In this document: one piece after another, positions 58,080-64,000 of the stretch
How positions within the stretch are numbered: the stretch's first letter is position 1
How the letters are laid out: each line of letters opens with the position of its first letter
From: Cristatella mucedo
Lineage: Eukaryota; Bryozoa; Phylactolaemata; Cristatellidae
DNA: 64,000 nucleotides
Direction of reading: 5' to 3'
Assembly (NCBI GenBank): GCA_009760855.2
Contig: WPIO01000197.1
Span: 262,501 to 326,500, forward strand
The notes under the pieces: generated by a model
Databases searched by the model: none
Told to the model about the DNA's origin: nothing
Seen by the model: the letters and a program-made list of their open reading frames with translations, nothing else
Made by a program: the position numbers and the translations under genes

Positions 58080-59817
58080 GTCAGTTACCAGATTGTGTAG
58101 TGTTCTTAGCTTCACAGTGTTTATTAGCATAACGGTTGTGGCATGAAATTATGTGGATAGAAAATAGCATGAAAAATACAATCGAGAAACCTGTAGGTCT
58201 CACAGCAATTGGGGCTGTGTGAGTAAATCCTTAGAATCCAATCTTTTACTTACACAACTCTCTTTAAAAATTTGTGGCTGAGCAAACAGACGTTCTCATA
58301 GAGGTTGACCTAGTTGATAGACAGGACAAAGAGCTTGGCTAGCAGATCCCTTTAAGTAGGCCGTTTGGTGGCCCGTTGTTGCACGGCAGTCAATTTCCAA
58401 GTTGGGGCTGGACGTGAAGCCTCTTCAGTGTTTTTGGGAATCGAAGTTATGCTCATTCTGATGAACTTCCGCAGGATCACATTACCATTTAGCAGCAAGC
58501 AAACACATTTGTAGTGATCATAATAATACTAGCAATAATAACACCTTTGATAAAATGCTCTTAGAAAACTCACTTTCCTTCTAGTAGCTTTACATTTGCT
58601 GCAAAGGAAATTTATGGGATGGTTTGTGGAAGCATGATCAGTAAAGAACAAGAATAAAAATGTTCAGGTGTGACATGCACAGGGTCAGCATGCAAATGTG
58701 ATCAGTGGCAGTATTGCACTTTGTGTAGAGCAGCAGCATATTTTCATCGCTCTTCCGTTGGTTAGCAGAAGATAGGAGTTCTACTCCCGGATTTGTGCAG
58801 AATTTGCACGACTATGGTACGGTTTCTGGAGTACCCTAACTGTTCTCCAAGCTTGTGCAAGGAGCTTGCTTATGATTTTCTGGGCCTCTACTTTTGTAGC
58901 TTCAGGCAGGCAGCTTTCTTACGTGCCCAATCGTTGCTATACAATTGAATGGCAAGTTTAGTGATAGCAGTTCTCCTTGTGGCTATGGATGGCTACTGAC
59001 TTCCTTAGTACATGTATTTATGAATATGTCAGCTTGTTTGCACACTTCAGCTGCGGTTTTTACGTTTTGCCATTGTAGAAGGTATGTATCTCTCTCTGTC
59101 TTTATCTTTTTCTTTTTGTCTGATTTTCGGCCTTGGCTGCACCGAATTGGTACTATTGAGCCAAGACAATACTGAGTATGGTGATTTTCTGCTCGATCTC
59201 TATTCAATATCCTTAATGCGTGTTGCAGCACGATCTTAGGAAAGGGTCAGTTGCCACAAATGCCTACCAAGAATGCCGAATGAGGAATGTATGTGTAGGA
59301 ATTGCAATGCTTTCAGCAAAGTTAAACGCCCGAAAAAAGAACCGCAGTTCAATGTTATAGTAATACCAATCTCTGAAAACTGGAGCTGAAGTATGCTGTC
59401 ATTACTCGTAAAATTGGGATTCATTCTCACACTAAGTTAAGTAGTATGCGGTTCGTTACTAATAAAAATTTCTTATTCGTAGACTTTAAAGTAGGCTGTT
59501 TGCATGGCGTGGGAAGAATTTGTCGACAGGTCGTAATAGTTGCAATGGAAGAGGTTTTGAAAAACAGCTTGCACGTGGTCGTGAAATTTTGGTAAACGGT
59601 TCCAGTCACATTCTTTAGCCCACTGTCAACAATGTCAGAAGGGGGGAGGAGGGATTTTTCAAAGGAATGATAGGGCTTACTGTTAGATCAGATGTTGAGG
59701 ATGTTCAGCATCAGGGAGACTTGGCTTGTTTTTGAGACTTATTTCGTAAGGTTAAAAACAGCCTTGACTTATCCATACAGTGCGTTGTGAACTGACCGAG
59801 TTGAGCTATTTATTTAC

Positions 59818-59911
59818 GTTATTACTTACCATTCAGCTGTGTTTCCCTTTGCAGCAAATGTAAAGCGCCTACAAAGAGGTTGAGTCTCTGAGGGCGCTTT
59901 ATCAAGTGCAT
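59818..59911 (+). mobile_element. LINE-A 3' tail
   Basis: ATTACTTACCATTCAGCTGTG, CAGCAAATGTAAAGCGCCTAC, GGTTGAGTCTCTGAGGGCGC and TTATCAAGTGCATTA. The ATT tail is only one unit long and is followed at once by a SINE-A. Confidence 0.8.
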
Positions 59912-60095
59912 TATGAGCCCCAATGGCTCACTAGGTAAGGCGGTTGCTTTTCACGACCTCGGGGCCGAGGTCGTGTCTTCGAATCCTGTGGTGGGAGATC
60001 CTTTATTGCCACTGCAAGCGGTGGTGATAGCCGTAAAGGCTATTCTGTCGCTATACAAAAAGAGGCTGTTAAATCAGCTAATATTTTTTTACTAT
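59912..60095 (+). mobile_element. SINE-A, full length, plus strand
   Basis: The head is GAGCCCCAATGGCTCACTAGG (A box TGGCTCACTAGG), then TTCACGACCTCGGGGCCGAGG and the B-box-like CTTCGAATCC. The body is CACTGCAAGCGGTGGTGATAG and CGCTATACAAAAAGAGGCTG, with a TATTTTTTTACTATTG tail. It starts directly on the LINE-A ATT tail. Confidence 0.85.
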
Positions 60096-60939
60096 TGTTA
60101 TTATTAGTATTAATATTTTTCGGTCGTGTGCAGACCAGGTGACTAGCCCCACCTTATGTTATATGGAAGGAAAGGCCACTAATCACAGCTAAGGCTTTGG
60201 AGACGGCTTGTGTTGCATTTGTCGTGGGGTATTTAGAGCTTCGTTGTACCTGGCATTCCCTAGTTCCTATCTGAAAGGTTTCTGCTAGTGCCACGGAATT
60301 GCTTCGTTATCATTGGCATCTATGATCCACATTTCGGTCACTTAATTGTGCGAAGTTTTGTCCCTTCTCTAGAATAATCAGTCCCAATGCTTTTCTAAGT
60401 ACTGCCGTCATAAGGGACCCGTATGCAAAAACCACACGTTCTTATGCATGCTTGCCTAAAGCTAGTCGGCACTCCAGCTGTGAGCCGGTTAACTGATATA
60501 ACCCTGTTTTCAGCCTCAACGCCATTCAAGATTAAGCCGAGACTCCTGTGTGCACCACTGGTTTCTAGTAAACACGTGCACACACTGTTGAGCTTCCATT
60601 CGTGAAACATATCGCTCTCCCCAATTAGAGATTTTCCCTTGCTTAATGTTTGGTAACTGCAATAAGTTGTATCATACTTCGAATTATTCTGTGTGTCTTA
60701 CACTCTGCTACTTGCCTCTTTCTGTGTAATTGCGATCGCCAAGAAAAGTGTTACCTTGTAGTGAAAGTTATGGTTCAAATAAACGTTTGGTAGGGTTTTG
60801 TGATCAGCCAGTTTGAATCTGATTACCTTTTCCTATATCTGATACTTGTCATATGTGAAAGGCTGTCTGTTCTTACAAGGCACATGGAGGTGCAAGTGCA
60901 AGAAGATATACCAGGTTTTGTTTTCTTTGCTTGTTCCAG

Positions 60940-61080
60940 CTGGAGAAGCTCATTATCTCTGAGAACATGGAGCTCAACATCCTTCCACCCTCCATATGCC
61001 AGCTGCACGGACTGAAAGTGCTTGATGCTTCTCGATGTGGCCTCACCAAACTGCCTGACAGCTTCAAAGGCATGGACTCG
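60940..61080 (+). CDS. LRR cassette exon, copy 7 (47 codons)
   Basis: Acceptor CTTGTTCCAG|, but the donor is |GTAGGA where the others have GTAAG. It is likely weaker; phase 0 at both ends. Differences are Lys3, Ile5, Met10, Asn13, Ile14 and Asp29. The second repeat is LKVLDASRCGLTKLP. It is open throughout and is the last intact copy in the window. Confidence 0.76.
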
Positions 61081-62140
61081 GTAGGATAAGAAGTATAATT
61101 TGAGCTTGGATTTTTGATGCATGTTTTAAACGAGGCAATGCTGTTGCTTAGTGAGTCGTGTCCACTTCGACGCCCTGCGAGTTCAGTTCTAACAGTAATT
61201 TTGCAGTGAAAAAGAACCGTTGAAGTGACAGCTGAGTACTATTTTCTTTCTTAGCGACACAAAAATGCTAAGATGTGGTAAAACCGGAAATACTGTTTCC
61301 AGCATACCGGCATGAAACTGGCAGTCGCTTGATACTGTTTATTTTAGAGAATTACGATTGAATACTTGACCTGCGTTGATGGTTAGCTTAAGCTTAACCT
61401 TAAACTAAAGGCACCATATTGCATCAATTCTGACAACGTAAAATTTGATTTTGCTTTAGCACTCAAAGCATGGTTAATGCTTTTATCATTGGTAGGTCTT
61501 TGTGGTTTGTCCTTCGTGTGCATGTACCTGTTTACACTATGCCTGCTGCTTGCGGATGTTACCCCCAAACAGTCGGTAATGCTTTCTTATCGGCATCTGT
61601 AAAGTGCCCAGAGAGAGATTTGGCTGTCTGAGGGTGCTATGAAAATTTATTATTATTACTATAAGCTTCTCATTATTTGTAATGCCTTTTTTCAGACTGA
61701 TAGCTCTAAATTTGAGTTTGGGGCTTCTCAGGAGTATGAAAAGAAACAAACACAGTTTATGTTGAAGCAGCATGAAACGGAAATATTGAAATGGCTTGTT
61801 AAATGCTTTGATGATTCCGCTATACTCATTTGCTAATGCAGGGGTGCTGTATTAGCTGAATTTCAGAACCCAAATGCTTCGATAGCGCAAAGAAAGCTAC
61901 TGCTTGGGTGCAATGTTGCTGGCTGTGATGGGTCTGCTTGTTGATTTATTTGGACTGAATTGGAGGTGCATTAAGATGTGAAGGTGCCAGTCCTTAGTAA
62001 TAGCATTGAACACACATTGAAGAATAGGAATGGTTTGTGTACAGAACGTCTAGCCCAGTAGCCTCATTGCACCTTGCAGGCACTTAGGACTGTCTGATGT
62101 GAATGTTCTAGATAGCTTTTTAAAGAGTGTTCATAGGTTA

Positions 62141-62240
62141 CAACTGTTCCTCTCTCCATATGCCAGCTGCATGAACTGTGTCATGCCGTTGCATGTGGCT
62201 TCTTAGAATGCCTTACCACTGGGAAGGCATGCAGTCGTTA
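62141..62240 (+). pseudogene. LRR exon relic 3 (5'-truncated)
   Basis: CAACTGTTCCTCTCTCCATATG, CCAGCTGCATGAACTGTGTC, GTGGCTTCTTAGAATGCC and GGGAAGGCATGCAG then GTTAAGC. It is collinear with the relics at 44278 and 51521 and lies 1.2 kb after intact copy 7. Confidence 0.75.
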
Positions 62241-63100
62241 AGCTAAGAAGTATAATTGTGTTTAGATTTGAGTAACATGCTTTAAGCACTAGGACGTGAC
62301 TGCTTGGGAAATGTAAGTAAATGAATAGAATTAATTTGTATAGAGCCCCAAGATAACTTTATCTCTATTCAGGTACATCACATTAAGCCTAGGGCCCGAC
62401 AACGATAACTGCTGAACGTGCTTGATATATTCTCTGCTTATACCAATTTTCTAAGAGAGGGCACCGTTTCAAGGGAATTTCAGAATATAAATGCCGAAAG
62501 AGTCCAGAATTCTTTGCTTATACTGTTATACCTATTTTCTAAGGTAGGGCACCGTGTTAAGGTAATTGCAGCATATAAATGCCGAAAGAGTCCATAGAGA
62601 GCTACAGCTCCGACGGCAGGTTTCTGGCTCTAAGGGCTGTGCTAGTCGTCTCAGTTTTTCTGGACATAAAAGTAGTGTATGGTGTGAAGGTACTAGTGCA
62701 AAATTGTATCAGTTACCTCGAATTCCACGAGTTCCTTTGACTGTGTCCTAAAAGTTTAGTGCAGCAGTCTTATTGTGATTTATAACTGATAAGGGACGAG
62801 TTGTTTAAAAGTATTCTAGAAAGCTTCTTAGTAAGTGTTAACGACTCCTTACCAGCAAAGTTATATTCTGATATAAACGTGCTAACCATGGGCATCAGTG
62901 TTATCCGTGTTTATTGAGTGATGCTACCACTAACCGTTCGGTCGTACTTCCTCTGCAGCAGATGTAAAATTCCTAGAAAGCTGTTGAGTTGTCATGAGGG
63001 TGCTACATGAAATGTATTATGATTAGTGTTGTTATCATTATTGTTATAGAACACGTGGTCGTAAACAACGAACTCGCTCTCACTATAGGCATTTAATTGC

Positions 63101-64000
63101 AAGTCAAGTTGTACCATTACAATTTTCCCAGGTTGCAGAAAAATGCTATAGCTCTAGTTCCTGTGGACTGAGAGAGGTCCACAGGTTGATAAGTGATTCG
63201 GCATGTCCATGCTGCAAGTACTCTACTAGATCATTTGCTCGGCTGTAGCAGCGTGGACTGAGAGGGCACCTGGTGCCTTTCATAGAAGTGACCAGCTAAG
63301 GCTAGCCACCCGTGGTTGAAGACTTGATGAGCTTTCGTGCGAGGGAGTTAAATGATCACTTTAATCATGGAATATTGATAATACCCAAAGAAAACTATAT
63401 TATTTTACAAAAATGTGGCCTTGGTTAGACTTTGGTGGTATATCCAAATTAGTCCATGCATTTGAGACATCCAGTCTCGACTTCTGCTACTCACTTCTGC
63501 GTGCTAGCTGCACTGGCTTGCTAAATCCGGCACTTACTGTTGGTACACAGCTCTGAAGCTAGGCACGTCTGTCCGTAGAAATGCAAAAGCTTTATCAGAA
63601 CTCTTTTCACCAACATGCACTGGCGTTCAATCAAGCAAGACATTGATTTCGAGGTTGTGTTACTTACTTTTAGGTGCCTTCTTTTTCTGGTTTCCGCCTA
63701 CCTATCTGAACGTCTCTCGAGTTTGTGAAGAATCATACAACACCCTGTTGTAACTCTAGTCGTTGTGTCATACCTCGCAGGAACTGCTAAAGTATTGGTG
63801 ATCTTGCATATAGTTCCTACGGTCCTAAAGCATGGAACTAACTACTCCAGGTCTATGCAACGTCTAATACAATGTCACATTAGAGAAGACACTTACAACG
63901 GCCCTGTTTAACTCAGCATTTAGCAGATCTTTGTGATCAGTTCTTTGTGTGCATGACCCTGCTTACACAGTGGGTGGTGCTTGAGGATGTTATCGCCGTG
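63101..64000. repeat. Flank block shared with 30.9-31.75 kb, with old LINE
   Basis: AGTCAAGTTGTACCATTAC, GTTCCTGTGGACTGAGAGAGG, GGCTAGCCACCCGTGG and then an old plus-strand LINE-A-like copy (63410 to the edge, ATCCAGTCTCGACTTCTGC and GTCATACCTCGCAGGAACTGC) reproduce the 30.9-31.7 kb region. By analogy, another LRR exon copy would be expected about 1 kb past the window end. Confidence 0.7.

Larger units (their letters stand above)
58080..63100 (+). repeat. LRR duplicon unit 7
   Basis: Landmarks: GACGTGAAGCCTCTTCAGTG (58410), fossil LINE tail (58510-58730), short CT tract (59.09 kb), degenerate frame (59.45 kb), LINE-A tail plus SINE-A (59.82-60.09 kb), LRR exon 7 (60940), relic exon (62141), fossil SINE-B tail (62.33 kb) and LINE tail (62.88-63.04 kb). 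Confidence 0.7.

Noticed and set aside
24773..60095. SINE-A heads as functional tRNA genes
   Set aside because: A and B boxes are present, but the cloverleaf does not fold with a proper anticodon arm. The copies carry a shared non-tRNA body and tail.

Overview
The window looks like non-coding and accessory sequence from an animal (metazoan) nuclear genome. The support is spliceable exons with GT/AG borders, tRNA-derived SINEs with Pol III A and B boxes, 5'-truncated L2/CR1-type LINEs with short repeat tails, hAT and TIR-transposon relics, very long (GA)n microsatellites and a CpG-rich island. There is no bacterial-style gene packing. I cannot name the species; an invertebrate is my best guess. 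The family names LINE-A, LINE-B, SINE-A, SINE-B and MITE-A are my own labels.

Region 1 (1-24 kb) has no convincing conserved gene. It holds LINE and SINE fragments, a short tandem repeat (4.2-4.4 kb), a GC/CpG-rich island (about 6.9-9.3 kb) that could contain a promoter, a 285-bp MITE with terminal inverted repeats (8243-8527) and its decayed sister (about 10.6-10.9 kb), a degenerate LINE reverse transcriptase on the minus strand (13.1-14.2 kb), a broken hAT transposase (14.6-15.3 kb) and a giant (GA)n array (19.8-20.9 kb).

Region 2 (24-64 kb) is the interesting part. A 77-codon leucine-rich-repeat (LRR) exon opens at 24048 and ends at a perfect GTAAGT donor. From 32.8 to 61.1 kb there follow seven exon copies, each exactly 141 bp, phase 0 at both ends, each encoding exactly two LRRs (24 + 23 residues), with AG acceptors and GT donors and no internal stops. 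Three further copies (44.3, 51.5, 62.1 kb) are 5'-truncated relics with a destroyed donor, and a more distant LRR relic lies at 27.1 kb. The exons sit in large tandem duplicons (about 3-8 kb) that also share introns, a (CT)n tract, fossil LINE pieces and an upstream segment with a partly open reading frame. The sequence just before unit 1 (30.7-31.8 kb) resembles the sequence after the last exon (62.9-64 kb), so the array probably continues past the right edge. Substitutions between exon copies cluster at LRR positions expected to lie on the concave, ligand-facing surface.

Mobile elements have invaded the duplicons at different times. One LINE-A copy has a near-perfect 20-bp target-site duplication (57271-57290 / 58080-58099). 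A SINE-A interrupts an older LINE fossil. One LINE-A copy carries the 3' three-quarters of a tRNA-Gln(UUG) fused into it. SINE-B shares its 3' end with LINE-A, which suggests it borrows the LINE-A machinery.

The working model is an LRR-containing gene on the plus strand whose LRR exons expanded by tandem segmental duplication. No later domain (kinase, Roc/COR, TIR, NACHT, transmembrane) is visible in the window, so the protein class is open.
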